Assembly: GCA_038248745.1 (NCBI GenBank)
Contig: JBBRXC010000002.1
Location: forward strand, 1 to 45,435
Direction: 5' to 3'
Source of the DNA: JAENWH01 sp038248745
Lineage (GTDB): Bacteria; Bacillota; Clostridia; Peptostreptococcales; Anaerovoracaceae
DNA length: 45,435 bases
The notes under the pieces are model-generated. The model was not told where the DNA came from and did no database searches. It was given only the letters and a program-made list of their open reading frames with translations. This document shows, piece after piece, positions 8,411 through 16,953 of the stretch (position 1 is the stretch's first letter; every line of letters starts with the position of its first letter). Made by a program: the position numbers and the translations under genes.

Positions 8411-8438
8411 TTGAAATCATAGGGGAATATGTTATAAT
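8411..8438 (+). promoter_or_regulatory. sigma-A promoter of alaS
   Basis: TTGAAA (8411-8416), a 16-bp spacer, and TATAAT (8433-8438) preceded by TGT (extended -10). The leader to the alaS ATG is only about 35 bases, too short for a T-box. Confidence 0.65.
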
Positions 8439-8479
8439 TACTAAGTTAATCATTAAATTATTTCGGGAGGAAATTATAT

Positions 8480-11104
8480 ATGGAAAAATTAGGGTTGAAT
8501 CAATTAAGAGAGATGTTCGAAACGTTTTATGTCAGTAAAGGCCATTATAAAAGAGGCAGTTTTTCATTGATTCCTGAAAAGGATAAAAGTCTTCTTATCA
8601 TAAATTCGGGAATGGCGCCATTAAAGGCATATTTCGCCGGGGTAGAAACACCACCTGCAAAGAGAATGACAACATGCCAAAAATGCATACGTACCGGAGA
8701 TATAGAAAATGTCGGATATACATCAAGACATGGTACTTTTTTTGAGATGCTTGGCAGTTTTTCTTTTGGGGACTATTTTAAGGAGGAATCCTTAAAATGG
8801 GGATGGGAATTTATTACTGAAGTTCTAGATATGCCTGTGGATAAATTGTGGGCAACTGTATACGAAGAAGATGAAGAAGCTTATGATATCTGGAAAAATA
8901 TTATTGGATTGAATCAAGATAGAATTGTTAAACTTGGCAAAGAGGATAATTTCTGGGAAATAGGAACAGGCCCATGTGGACCATGTTCAGAGATCTATTA
9001 CGATAGAGGCGCTCAATATGGATGCCAGAACCCTGATTGTAAGCCAGGTTGTGATTGCGACAGATATATTGAATTTTGGAACCATGTATTTACACAATTC
9101 AGTAAAGACGATGCAGGCAATTACACTTCTCTTGCAAATCCAAATATAGACACAGGCATGGGCCTTGAGCGACTTGCTTGTATTATGCAAGGTGTGGAAT
9201 CTATATTTGATATTGATACCATCAAATTAATTCTTGATGAAGTGGTTAAAAAATCAGGAGTAGCCTATCTGCAAGGCGAAGCGACGTCTGATGTTTCCAT
9301 AAGGATTGTTACTGATCATATAAGGTCCGTGACGTTTATGATCAGCGATGGTATTATTCCAAGTAATGAAGGCAGGGGATACGTGCTTAGAAGACTTCTT
9401 AGAAGAGCGGCAAGACATGGGAAAATTTTGGGGATTGAGGGTCCGTTCTTGGCAGATTTGTCTGAAAATGTAATAGAAATCTCCAAGGGTGCTTATCCGA
9501 ATTTACAAGAAAAAAAAGAATACATTCATAAAATATTACGTGTTGAAGAAGAAAAATTCTCTCAAACCATCGACCAAGGAACGACTATTATCAATGATTA
9601 TGTAAAAGAATTAAAAAACACCAAAGAGACAATCCTAGATGGAGAAAAAGTTTTTAAATTATATGATACCTATGGCTTCCCTTTAGAACTTACACAGGAA
9701 ATTTTAGAGGAAAATGGTTGTTCAGCCGATGTGGATGGTTTTAATGAACATATGCAGCAGCAAAAACAAATGGCTAGAGCCGCCAGAAAATCCGGAGACG
9801 AAGAAGGCTGGGCAGAAGATGAAAGTGAGTTTGCATTTGAAGGGAGCACCGTTTTCACCGGTTATTCAAAGGTTGTTGACACAGGAAAAGTTACAGGAAT
9901 ATTTCGTAACAAAATGCCTTTGCCTTCACTGAAAGAAGGGGATATTGGTATAGTTGTGCTGAATCAGTCACCATTTTATGCGGAAAGCGGCGGTCAGGCT
10001 TCAGATAAAGGCTTTATTTATAATGATGATTTTAAGGCAGAAGTCTTGGAAGTTGTTAAAATACAAAAGGCAATTGGCCATAAAGTAAAAGTGCAAAAGG
10101 GAGAATTGCTTATGAGTGGGCAAGTGACGGCAATGATTTCCATCGTAAACAGAAATAATACGGCCAGAAATCATACAGCTACCCATTTGCTGCACAAAGC
10201 ACTAAGACAGGTTGTGGGAGATCATGTCAATCAAGCGGGATCAAGTGTTACTTCTACCAGTTTGAGATTTGACTTTTCTCATTATGAAGCGATACCAAAG
10301 GATAAAATCAAACAAATTGAAGATATTGTAAACGATAAAATTTTACATTTTTTGCCGGTTTCCACCGAAGAAATGTCTATAAAAGAGGCATCAAGCAAGG
10401 GCGCGACTGCTCTTTTTGGAGAGAAGTATGGAGATGTCGTCAGAGTAGTTTCAATCGATGACTATAGTATGGAACTCTGTGGTGGTACACATGTGAATAA
10501 TATTGGACAAATAGGCGCTTTTAAAATAATAAGCGAAACGGGTGTTGCTGCTGGTGTCAGAAGAATAGAGGCAATAACTGGGTTGAATATATTGAAAAAA
10601 CTTGAAGAGGAGGAAGCTACTATTCATCAGAGTTCTGAAATTTTAAAAACAAATAGTTCGGGTCTTGTGCATAAAATAGCGTCTTTCAACGAAGAGTATA
10701 AGACTGTAAAAAAAGAACTTGAAGAATTGAAATTGGAAAAAATAAGTTCTTCAAAACAAGATTTTATCAACGAAGCCAAAGAGTTCAATGGTGTTAGACT
10801 GATTACCAAATCATTTGCTAATTATAGTATAAATGACTTAAGGACGATTTCTGATGAATTAAAAGCTGATTATAATAAACTGGTCATTGTATTTTCCACT
10901 GAAAATGATGGGAAAGTTACCTTTATGGTTGCCGTTACAGATGATTTATTTGATATAGGATATCATGCAGGAAATATGATTAAACAAATCGCTGCAGCTG
11001 CCGGCGGCGGCGGTGGAGGTAAAGCTGATATGGCGCAGGCAGGAGCAAAAGATCCAAACAAAATCAAAGAGGCGTTTTTAGTTGCTGAAGGATTAATGAA
11101 ATAA
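8480..11104 (+). CDS. alaS: AlaS, alanyl-tRNA synthetase
   Basis: This 874-residue class II synthetase charges tRNA-Ala and edits mischarged Ser/Gly. The aminoacylation domain starts at once (FYVSKGHYKRGSFSLIP; RMTTCQKCIRTGDIENVG; TGPCGPCSEIYYD). The editing domain has the zinc motifs HTATHLLHKAL and CGGTHV. The C-terminal C-Ala domain ends in a glycine-rich AAAGGGGGGKADMAQAG stretch. Full length and no lesions. SD GGGAGG is well placed. Gene order alaS-ireB-ruvX is conserved in many Firmicutes. Confidence 0.97.
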   Translation: MEKLGLNQLREMFETFYVSKGHYKRGSFSLIPEKDKSLLIINSGMAPLKAYFAGVETPPAKRMTTCQKCIRTGDIENVGYTSRHGTFFEMLGSFSFGDYFKEESLKWGWEFITEVLDMPVDKLWATVYEEDEEAYDIWKNIIGLNQDRIVKLGKEDNFWEIGTGPCGPCSEIYYDRGAQYGCQNPDCKPGCDCDRYIEFWNHVFTQFSKDDAGNYTSLANPNIDTGMGLERLACIMQGVESIFDIDTIKLILDEVVKKSGVAYLQGEATSDVSIRIVTDHIRSVTFMISDGIIPSNEGRGYVLRRLLRRAARHGKILGIEGPFLADLSENVIEISKGAYPNLQEKKEYIHKILRVEEEKFSQTIDQGTTIINDYVKELKNTKETILDGEKVFKLYDTYGFPLELTQEILEENGCSADVDGFNEHMQQQKQMARAARKSGDEEGWAEDESEFAFEGSTVFTGYSKVVDTGKVTGIFRNKMPLPSLKEGDIGIVVLNQSPFYAESGGQASDKGFIYNDDFKAEVLEVVKIQKAIGHKVKVQKGELLMSGQVTAMISIVNRNNTARNHTATHLLHKALRQVVGDHVNQAGSSVTSTSLRFDFSHYEAIPKDKIKQIEDIVNDKILHFLPVSTEEMSIKEASSKGATALFGEKYGDVVRVVSIDDYSMELCGGTHVNNIGQIGAFKIISETGVAAGVRRIEAITGLNILKKLEEEEATIHQSSEILKTNSSGLVHKIASFNEEYKTVKKELEELKLEKISSSKQDFINEAKEFNGVRLITKSFANYSINDLRTISDELKADYNKLVIVFSTENDGKVTFMVAVTDDLFDIGYHAGNMIKQIAAAAGGGGGGKADMAQAGAKDPNKIKEAFLVAEGLMK

Positions 11105-11148
11105 AAACCTTGCTAATATTACAACAATATTACATTAATAGTATAGCC

Positions 11149-11178
11149 TTGTAATTATAAGCACATCATGTGTATAAT
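11149..11178 (+). promoter_or_regulatory. promoter upstream of ireB
   Basis: TTGTAA (11149-11154), 18 bp, TATAAT (11173-11178). The distance from alaS (99 bp) and this promoter suggest ireB can be transcribed independently. Confidence 0.5.
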
Positions 11179-11203
11179 AAACACAAGGGAAGGTGAGATG
11201 ATT

Positions 11204-11452
11204 ATGGATAGAAACACAATACTATTTTCCAGCCAGGAAAAAGCAGTTCAGACGACCACAGATGAGATTCTGAAGACTGTATATAATGCACTGGAAGAAA
11301 AAGGATACAATTCAATAGATCAAATGGTTGGGTATATTCTGTCAGGGGATCCATCTTATATTACAGGACATAATAATGCAAGAAATCTAATCAGACATAT
11401 TGAGAGAGATGATTTAGTTGAAGAACTGTTAAGATCATTTTTAGATAAATAA
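11204..11452 (+). CDS. ireB: IreB family regulatory phosphoprotein (UPF0297)
   Basis: This 82-residue protein has core TDEILKTVYNALEEKGYN and VGYILSGDPSYITGHNNARN, the UPF0297 signature. In Enterococcus faecalis, IreB is phosphorylated by the PASTA kinase IreK and negatively affects cephalosporin resistance. Threonines sit near the N-terminus (QTTTDE), as expected for the phospho-sites. The start is ATG 11204, with AGGTGA 7 nt upstream; longer frames would place the start on top of the SD. It is followed by a terminator hairpin and then ruvX. Confidence 0.9.
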   Translation: MDRNTILFSSQEKAVQTTTDEILKTVYNALEEKGYNSIDQMVGYILSGDPSYITGHNNARNLIRHIERDDLVEELLRSFLDK

Positions 11453-11459
11453 CTTGACG

Positions 11460-11486
11460 GCGGGCTTATTGCCCGCTTGTTTTTTT
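11460..11486 (+). terminator. intrinsic terminator between ireB and ruvX
   Basis: GCGGGC (11460-11465) and GCCCGC (11471-11476) pair around TTATT and are followed by TTGTTTTTTT. The ruvX SD (GGAGGG) starts on the next base, so the terminator occupies almost the whole gap. It should attenuate ruvX relative to ireB. Confidence 0.8.
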
Positions 11487-11495
11487 GGAGGGAAC

Positions 11496-11945
11496 ATGAA
11501 AAAAATAGCTTTAGATGTTGGTGATAAGACAATTGGTATAGCACTGAGCGATGATCTGCTTTATACCGGACAAGGCTTGATGACGATTCAACGGGTTGGC
11601 ATTAGAAAAGATGCAGGAAAAGTAATTGATTTGGTCAATGAGTACAAATGTGACACTATTGTTGTAGGCCTTCCCAAAAGATTAGACGGAACTGACAGCC
11701 CCCAGACTGAAAAGGTGTATGAATTTAAGAATATGCTGGAGAATAAACTCCTTAGCCTTGGCATGTCTAAAGATGTCAAGATTGTCTATCAGGATGAAAG
11801 ATTTACAACGGTTATGGCTGAAAAGGTATTGATAGAAGCGGATGTCAGCAGGAAAAAAAGAAAACAGGTGATAGATAAGCAAGCTGCAGTGTTGATTATG
11901 CAGGGATATTTGGACAAACTTGATTATGAAAGAAGGAATAGATAG
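11496..11945 (+). CDS. ruvX: RuvX/YqgF, RNase H-fold putative Holliday junction resolvase
   Basis: This 149-residue protein shows the YqgF pattern: ALDVGDKTIGIALSD with the first acidic residue, VVGLPKRLDGT, YQDERFTTVMAE and VIDKQAAVLIMQGYLD with the last acidic residue. The family is proposed to resolve Holliday junctions or process 16S pre-rRNA 5' ends; its role here is not settled by sequence. The start is ATG 11496 because GGAGGG (11487-11492) precedes it; the longer frame would include the upstream terminator. Confidence 0.93.
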   Translation: MKKIALDVGDKTIGIALSDDLLYTGQGLMTIQRVGIRKDAGKVIDLVNEYKCDTIVVGLPKRLDGTDSPQTEKVYEFKNMLENKLLSLGMSKDVKIVYQDERFTTVMAEKVLIEADVSRKKRKQVIDKQAAVLIMQGYLDKLDYERRNR

Positions 11946-11974
11946 CTTATTTACTAGCTATTTTCTTTTTTTTT
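11942..11974 (+). terminator. intrinsic terminator after ruvX
   Basis: ATAGCT and AGCTAT pair around an 8-nt loop and are followed by TTTCTTTTTTTTT. It directly abuts the ruvX stop. Confidence 0.7.
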
Positions 11975-12011
11975 GAAATGTTGTAAATTGTAGAAAATTA
12001 TATTATATTAG

Positions 12012-12025
12012 GTTGCACTTGCAAC
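12012..12025. promoter_or_regulatory. operator-like palindrome upstream of hcp
   Basis: GTTGCA-CT-TGCAAC is a perfect dyad about 120 bp before hcp. The right arm overlaps a possible -35 (TTGCAA) of a weak promoter whose -10 is near 12043-12053. hcp genes are often controlled by the CRP/FNR-type regulator HcpR or by NsrR. This dyad is a candidate site, but its sequence is not a clear match to a consensus I can recall. Confidence 0.4.
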
Positions 12026-12142
12026 ATAACAAAAGCAATAGCTGATATATACTATCATTATCACATGAAGGTAATGATGTGAATATCTTATTAATAATAA
12101 GTCATTGCAATAATAATGTAGAGAAAACAGGAGGAGTATATT

Positions 12143-13774
12143 ATGGGTATGTTTTGTTATCAATGTCAGGAAGCAGCCAAAGGAACAGGTTGTGAGATTA
12201 AAGGTGTATGTGGAAAGAATGAAGACGTAGCAAAGTTGCAGGATTTGCTAATTTATACGTTAAAAGGGATTTCTGATATCATCACCAAAAGTGATTTTTC
12301 TGTGAAAAATTTAAGTGAAGTGAACCATGAAGTAATAAAAGGCCTATTTATGACCATTACCAATGCTAATTTTGACGAAGCAGTTTTTGAAAAACAAATC
12401 AACAAAATGATAGCATTGAGAGATCAACTGAAAGAAACCTCTAAACAGGAAAATTTTCATGATGCTTCAACTTTTAAAGTAAATACAAGAGAAGAAATGC
12501 TTGCAAAAGCTTCGACAGTTGGTGTTCTTGCTACAGAAAATGAAGATGTCCGATCGCTAAGAGAATTAATCATTATTGGTTTAAAAGGATTGGCTGCCTA
12601 TACTGATCATGCGATTGCCATTGGAAAAGAAAACAATGACATCTATAGTTTTGTATATGAAGCGTTATCAGCTACATTAAATAATGACTTAACAGTTGAT
12701 GAATTGGTAGCGTTAACGTTGAAAACCGGACAGTTTGGCGTTTCGGCTATGGCACTTCTTGATGAAGCGAATACATCCAAGTATGGGAATCCGGAAATTA
12801 CAGAAGTGAATATTGGCGTAAAAGGCAATCCTGCTATTCTTATTTCTGGACATGACCTTACTGATTTAGAACAACTGCTTGAACAGTCAAAAGGTTCTGG
12901 CGTGGATATTTATACTCACGGCGAAATGCTGCCGGCGCATTATTACCCTGCGTTCAAGAAATATGACAATTTTGTAGGAAATTACGGAAATGCATGGTGG
13001 AAACAGAAAGAAGAATTTGAATCCTTCAATGGACCGATTTTATTTACCACCAATTGTATCGTTCCCCCAAGAAGTGAAGAAGTGAAGGGTAGAATCTTTA
13101 CGACAGGCGCATCTGGATTTCCTGGTTGCACACATATTGAGGCAGATAAAGATGGAAATAAGGATTTTTCACAGATCATTGCCCTTGCAAAGACTTTAAA
13201 AACGCCTACTGAAATAGAAACAGGAAAAATTGTTGGTGGTTTTGCTCATGAGCAGGTGTTTGCATTAGCGGATAAAGTTGTTGAAGCAGTAAAATCCGGT
13301 GCCATCAGAAAATTCTTTGTCATGGCTGGATGCGATGGAAGAATGAAATCTAGAGAGTATTATACGGAATTTGCAGAAAAGTTGCCGAAAGACACGGTAA
13401 TTTTAACCGCCGGATGTGCAAAATACAGATATAATAAACTGGATCTGGGAGATATCGGTGGAATTCCAAGAGTTCTAGATGCTGGTCAGTGTAATGACTC
13501 TTATTCTCTAGCTTTGATAGCACTTAAATTGAAGGAAGTCTTTGAATTAAACGATATCAATGAACTGCCAATTGCTTATAATATAGCTTGGTACGAACAA
13601 AAGGCTGTCATTGTATTACTGGCGCTTTTGTCACTTGGTGTGAAAAATATTCACTTAGGGCCAACACTTCCAGCTTTTCTGTCACCAAACGTTGTAAATG
13701 TATTGGTAAACACTTTTGGGATTGCAGGAATCGGATCTGTTGACGAAGATATTAAAATGTTTCTAGGAGAGTAA
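12143..13774 (+). CDS. hcp: hybrid cluster protein (hydroxylamine reductase), Hcp
   Basis: This 543-residue anaerobic enzyme holds a cubane cluster and the 4Fe-2S-2O hybrid cluster. It reduces hydroxylamine in vitro and NO to N2O in some bacteria, so it acts in nitrosative stress. The N-terminal cysteines C5, C8, C17 and C23 follow the Cx2C-x8-C-x5-C spacing of strict anaerobes rather than the E. coli class. Hybrid-cluster ligands appear in SGASGFPGCTH-like, MAGCDGR, TAGCAKYR and GQCNDSYS segments. SD AGGAGG is well placed. It is a single-gene unit with its own terminator; no hcr reductase or hcpR is adjacent. Confidence 0.95.
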   Translation: MGMFCYQCQEAAKGTGCEIKGVCGKNEDVAKLQDLLIYTLKGISDIITKSDFSVKNLSEVNHEVIKGLFMTITNANFDEAVFEKQINKMIALRDQLKETSKQENFHDASTFKVNTREEMLAKASTVGVLATENEDVRSLRELIIIGLKGLAAYTDHAIAIGKENNDIYSFVYEALSATLNNDLTVDELVALTLKTGQFGVSAMALLDEANTSKYGNPEITEVNIGVKGNPAILISGHDLTDLEQLLEQSKGSGVDIYTHGEMLPAHYYPAFKKYDNFVGNYGNAWWKQKEEFESFNGPILFTTNCIVPPRSEEVKGRIFTTGASGFPGCTHIEADKDGNKDFSQIIALAKTLKTPTEIETGKIVGGFAHEQVFALADKVVEAVKSGAIRKFFVMAGCDGRMKSREYYTEFAEKLPKDTVILTAGCAKYRYNKLDLGDIGGIPRVLDAGQCNDSYSLALIALKLKEVFELNDINELPIAYNIAWYEQKAVIVLLALLSLGVKNIHLGPTLPAFLSPNVVNVLVNTFGIAGIGSVDEDIKMFLGE

Positions 13775-13806
13775 TTAAACCACAAAGAATTATTTGTAAA
13801 TAACAG

Positions 13807-13846
13807 AAAAACTGGGTATCTTTTAACAGAGGGTGCTCAGTTTTTT
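13807..13846 (+). terminator. intrinsic terminator after hcp
   Basis: AAAAACTGGGTATC pairs with GGTGCTCAGTTTTT as a 14-bp stem with a few G-U pairs, ending in six T. Confidence 0.75.
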
Positions 13847-13892
13847 CTATAAAGTTATTTTAGTTGAAAGTATAGAAGCAAATGCTTGAACA

Positions 13893-13901
13893 TGGTACAA
13901 T
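13893..13901 (+). promoter_or_regulatory. extended -10 promoter of the crt-like operon
   Basis: TGG plus TACAAT gives an extended -10 about 70 bp before the first gene. No good -35 is seen at the normal distance. Confidence 0.4.
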
Positions 13902-13970
13902 GTAGACAATTTATAGTACTAGTAATCCAAATAATATTTGATGGCATATGGATGAATAGGAGTGAAGAAT

Positions 13971-15830
13971 ATGAAGTATGATGTTATCATAGTTGGGGCT
14001 GGGCTTTCTGGACTTACAGCCGCTAGCTTGCTTGCAAAACGAAAATTAAAAGTCGCTGTGATTGATAAAAGTTACAATCCGGGAGGTTCCTGTGGTACTT
14101 TCAAGCGTAATAATGTCATTTTTGACCAGGGATCATCAATGTTGTATGGTTTTGGAAAAGAAGGATTTAACCCTCATCGCTTTGTTATGAATTGTTTGGA
14201 AGAGCCAATCGATGTGATCAAGCATGAATTATTATATTGCGTCAATTATAATGGACACCGAATAAAATTTTGGCCTGATGTAGATAAGTTTGCCGAAGAA
14301 CTTGGAGAAATTTTTCCCAAAGAGAAAAAGAATATTCATAGATTTTATACTGACTTATTGAAAACATATATCCATGTTATGGTAGAACGCCCAGTATTCT
14401 CAACACCTGACCAGACTGATCCAAAAGGTTCATTAAAAGGATTGGTTCGGCATCCGTTATCTTATTTGAAATTCTTAAGCTATATGAACAAAAGCGCAAA
14501 AGAACTTTTAGATAAATATTTTACTGATCCTGAAATATTTAAATTCTTTGATAAGCTCACTTCAACATATTGCTATACAACCGTTGAAGAAACCCCTGCA
14601 ATTTTGGCAGCAATAATGTTTGTGGACAATCACGTAGGTGGAAGCTTTTATCCTGCTGGTTCTACAGTTTTTCTGCCTGGAAAACTGGAAAAAGTAATAG
14701 AAGAAAACAATGGAGATATGTTGCTTGATAAAGAAGTTTCAAGAATTATTTTTGAAAAGGAGCTGCCGATAGGGGTAGAAACAACCAATGGGGAGAAATT
14801 TTTCGCGGAAAATATCATTTATTCTGGCACTGTTTGGAATCTTTATGGAAAGCTAATAGAGGAACAGTATTTAACAAAAGAACTAATAAATTGGGCAGAA
14901 AATATTATTCCAACTTATTCAAGCATAGTTTTATATGCCTATGTGGATAAAAAAGTAATTCCTAAGGATACCGCACCAATTGAAATGCTGGTTGGAAATC
15001 CAGATGAAATTGATGAAAGCGAAGTGACCGTCTATATCCCAAGTATTGATGATCACACATTGTGTAATGAGGAAGGGCATGCAGTTATTGCAATTGGCCC
15101 ATCATTTGAATGCTGGAGCAGAGAGAACAATGATATATATCAGGAGATGAAAGAGAAAGAAAAAAGCAGACTATACCAAGTAATTGAAAAAAGATTCCCT
15201 GGTTTTAAAAAAGCAGTCTTTTTCTCTGAAATTGCAACCCCTTTGACCATTGAAAGGTATACCTGTAAAAATAATGGTTCCGTAGCAGGTCCGAAGCAAA
15301 TGCTTGGGCAGCACATGTTTCATAGGATGCATACAAAGTCTGAATGGGATACTCTTTACTGCTGTGGGGAATCTACAGTAATGGGAACAGGTACGCCAGC
15401 AGTCACCGTTTCTGGTTTGAGCAGCGCAAATGCAATCCTAAAAAAGCTGGGGTTGGAGGAATACTTCTATAAGAGCAATATGAAAAATTACGTAAATGTA
15501 CTAAACAAGCCATTTGAAACAAAAGATATGTACGCAGATTATTCAGAAGAGACTAAAAATATTATGCTTAAGGCAGCAAAGTGTCAGTATTGTGAGAAAC
15601 CCTCCTGTATGGAAGAGACAGAATTAGATATAAGAGGAATCATGAGAAGAGTAACCGTGGGCAATATGATAGGTGCTCAAAAAATTATTGAGAATTGTGC
15701 AAAAGATAATATAAACTTTGAAGAAAATCTAATGCGTTATGAAAATAAATGTGTTCAAAAAGAGCAGGTTGGGAAAGCTGTTGAAATAAAAGATATTATT
15801 GATCATTTAACTGTTGCAGAAAAAATATAA
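13971..15830 (+). CDS. CrtN/CrtI-like FAD oxidoreductase with C-terminal Cys-rich domain
   Basis: This 619-residue protein opens with an FAD-binding Rossmann motif (VGAGLSGLTAASLL, glycines at 9, 11 and 14) and PGGSCGTF. It has the phytoene desaturase/isomerase fold to about residue 510, with a C-terminal FAD motif (YCCGESTVMGTGTPAVTVSG). About 80 further residues follow with CQYCEKPSC (C538, C541, C546), DIRGIMRRVTVGN and later cysteines near 578 and 598. This resembles a degenerate form of the Fe-S helical domain at the N-terminus of GltD and in dihydropyrimidine dehydrogenase. The family desaturates, isomerises or saturates long isoprenoids. With CrtQ- and CrtO-like genes next, a polyisoprenoid or lipid substrate is likely. 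ATG 13971 is chosen for its 8-nt distance to AGGAG. Confidence 0.82.
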   Translation: MKYDVIIVGAGLSGLTAASLLAKRKLKVAVIDKSYNPGGSCGTFKRNNVIFDQGSSMLYGFGKEGFNPHRFVMNCLEEPIDVIKHELLYCVNYNGHRIKFWPDVDKFAEELGEIFPKEKKNIHRFYTDLLKTYIHVMVERPVFSTPDQTDPKGSLKGLVRHPLSYLKFLSYMNKSAKELLDKYFTDPEIFKFFDKLTSTYCYTTVEETPAILAAIMFVDNHVGGSFYPAGSTVFLPGKLEKVIEENNGDMLLDKEVSRIIFEKELPIGVETTNGEKFFAENIIYSGTVWNLYGKLIEEQYLTKELINWAENIIPTYSSIVLYAYVDKKVIPKDTAPIEMLVGNPDEIDESEVTVYIPSIDDHTLCNEEGHAVIAIGPSFECWSRENNDIYQEMKEKEKSRLYQVIEKRFPGFKKAVFFSEIATPLTIERYTCKNNGSVAGPKQMLGQHMFHRMHTKSEWDTLYCCGESTVMGTGTPAVTVSGLSSANAILKKLGLEEYFYKSNMKNYVNVLNKPFETKDMYADYSEETKNIMLKAAKCQYCEKPSCMEETELDIRGIMRRVTVGNMIGAQKIIENCAKDNINFEENLMRYENKCVQKEQVGKAVEIKDIIDHLTVAEKI

Positions 15831-15853
15831 ATCGTGAAAGATGAAGTGGAATA

Positions 15854-16951
15854 ATGATAACCTTAATAATGAATATAATTGGACTGGCAATTGGGATTCT
15901 TTTATTCATAAGGAGGCCAAGACTGCCAAATACTGGCAAGATGATGAAGAATGGCAATAATATTTCGGTTGTTATTCCAGCTCGGAATGAAGAAGATAAT
16001 CTGAAAAATTTACTGGAAGACTTAAATAATCAAACAAGTCAGGCTTTTGAAGTAATATGTGTAGATGACGGGTCTGATGACAAAACATCAGAAGTGATTC
16101 TTCGTTTTGGTGCTAAATTAGTATCTGTTAAGGAAAAACCACCTGGCTGGTATGGAAAAGCTTGGGCATGCCAGTGTGGCGCTGCAGAAGCAAGGGGAGA
16201 TTTGATTTTATTTATAGATGCCGATGTGAGATTGAAACCTGAGGCTGTCAGTAAACTGGAAAGACAGTATGAAATAAATCATCATGTTGTTTCTGTTCAG
16301 CCATATCACCTGGTTTCTAAATTTTATGAACAATTCTCTTTTTTCTTTAATATGATTTTAATTGCCGGGAATATGCCGGTATTCAAAAAAAACGGAAGGA
16401 CTATCGGCTTGTTTGGCCCGGTAATTTTAATTAGCAGAACGGAGTATCAGTCAATTGAAGGCCATTACGCTGCCAAGGAAAGCATTGTTGATGATTTAAC
16501 ATTAGGTGAAGAACTGAAAAAAAGGGGCATTCCTTATCATCTCTTTTATGGGGAAAAAGACATATCTTTTAGTATGTATAATTCTGGATTTAAAGACCTA
16601 TTTCAAGGATGGACGAAGAATTTTGCTACTGGTGCTTCTAAAACGCCTATGAACAAACTTTTGATGATTATTATTTGGATTACTTCCTGTGCTTCCATTC
16701 CAGCAAGCATGGCCTTGTCAGTAATTGGAAATGAGCCATTAAATTTGATGACGTATGCCATTCTGTATTTGCTGATGGGTTTTGAACTATTGGTTATATC
16801 AGAAGGAATTGGAAGTTTTAATAGAGTAATATTTTTATTTTATCCTGTTTTGTTGATCTTTTTTTTAATATTATTTATTATATCTATTGAAAAGAAATAT
16901 TTTAATAAAAAGGTAACGTGGAAGGGAAGAAAAATAGATTTAAGGCGGTAA
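15854..16951 (+). CDS. CrtQ-like family 2 glycosyltransferase, membrane-bound
   Basis: This 365-residue protein has an N-terminal membrane helix, a GT-A domain, and two or three C-terminal membrane helices (about 270-345). The GT-A domain shows VVIPARNEE (39-47), DDGSDD (71-76), GWYGKAWAC (98-106) and the DxD metal site at D122-A-D124. The PxGWxGKxWAC block and DDLTLGEELKKRG match the 4,4'-diaponeurosporenoate glycosyltransferase (CrtQ) type of Staphylococcus. It would place a sugar on a lipid carboxylate or alcohol at the inner membrane face. The gene lies 23 bp after the oxidoreductase and 2 bp before the acyltransferase. The SD is weak. Confidence 0.82.
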   Translation: MITLIMNIIGLAIGILLFIRRPRLPNTGKMMKNGNNISVVIPARNEEDNLKNLLEDLNNQTSQAFEVICVDDGSDDKTSEVILRFGAKLVSVKEKPPGWYGKAWACQCGAAEARGDLILFIDADVRLKPEAVSKLERQYEINHHVVSVQPYHLVSKFYEQFSFFFNMILIAGNMPVFKKNGRTIGLFGPVILISRTEYQSIEGHYAAKESIVDDLTLGEELKKRGIPYHLFYGEKDISFSMYNSGFKDLFQGWTKNFATGASKTPMNKLLMIIIWITSCASIPASMALSVIGNEPLNLMTYAILYLLMGFELLVISEGIGSFNRVIFLFYPVLLIFFLILFIISIEKKYFNKKVTWKGRKIDLRR

Positions 16952-16953
16952 AT

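Noticed and set aside
8439..8479. T-box riboswitch before alaS
   Set aside because: The leader is about 35 bases, with no room for a specifier stem or a T-box sequence.
11115..11133. AT-only hairpin TAATATT...AATATTA after alaS as terminator
   Set aside because: Very weak stem with no T-tract.
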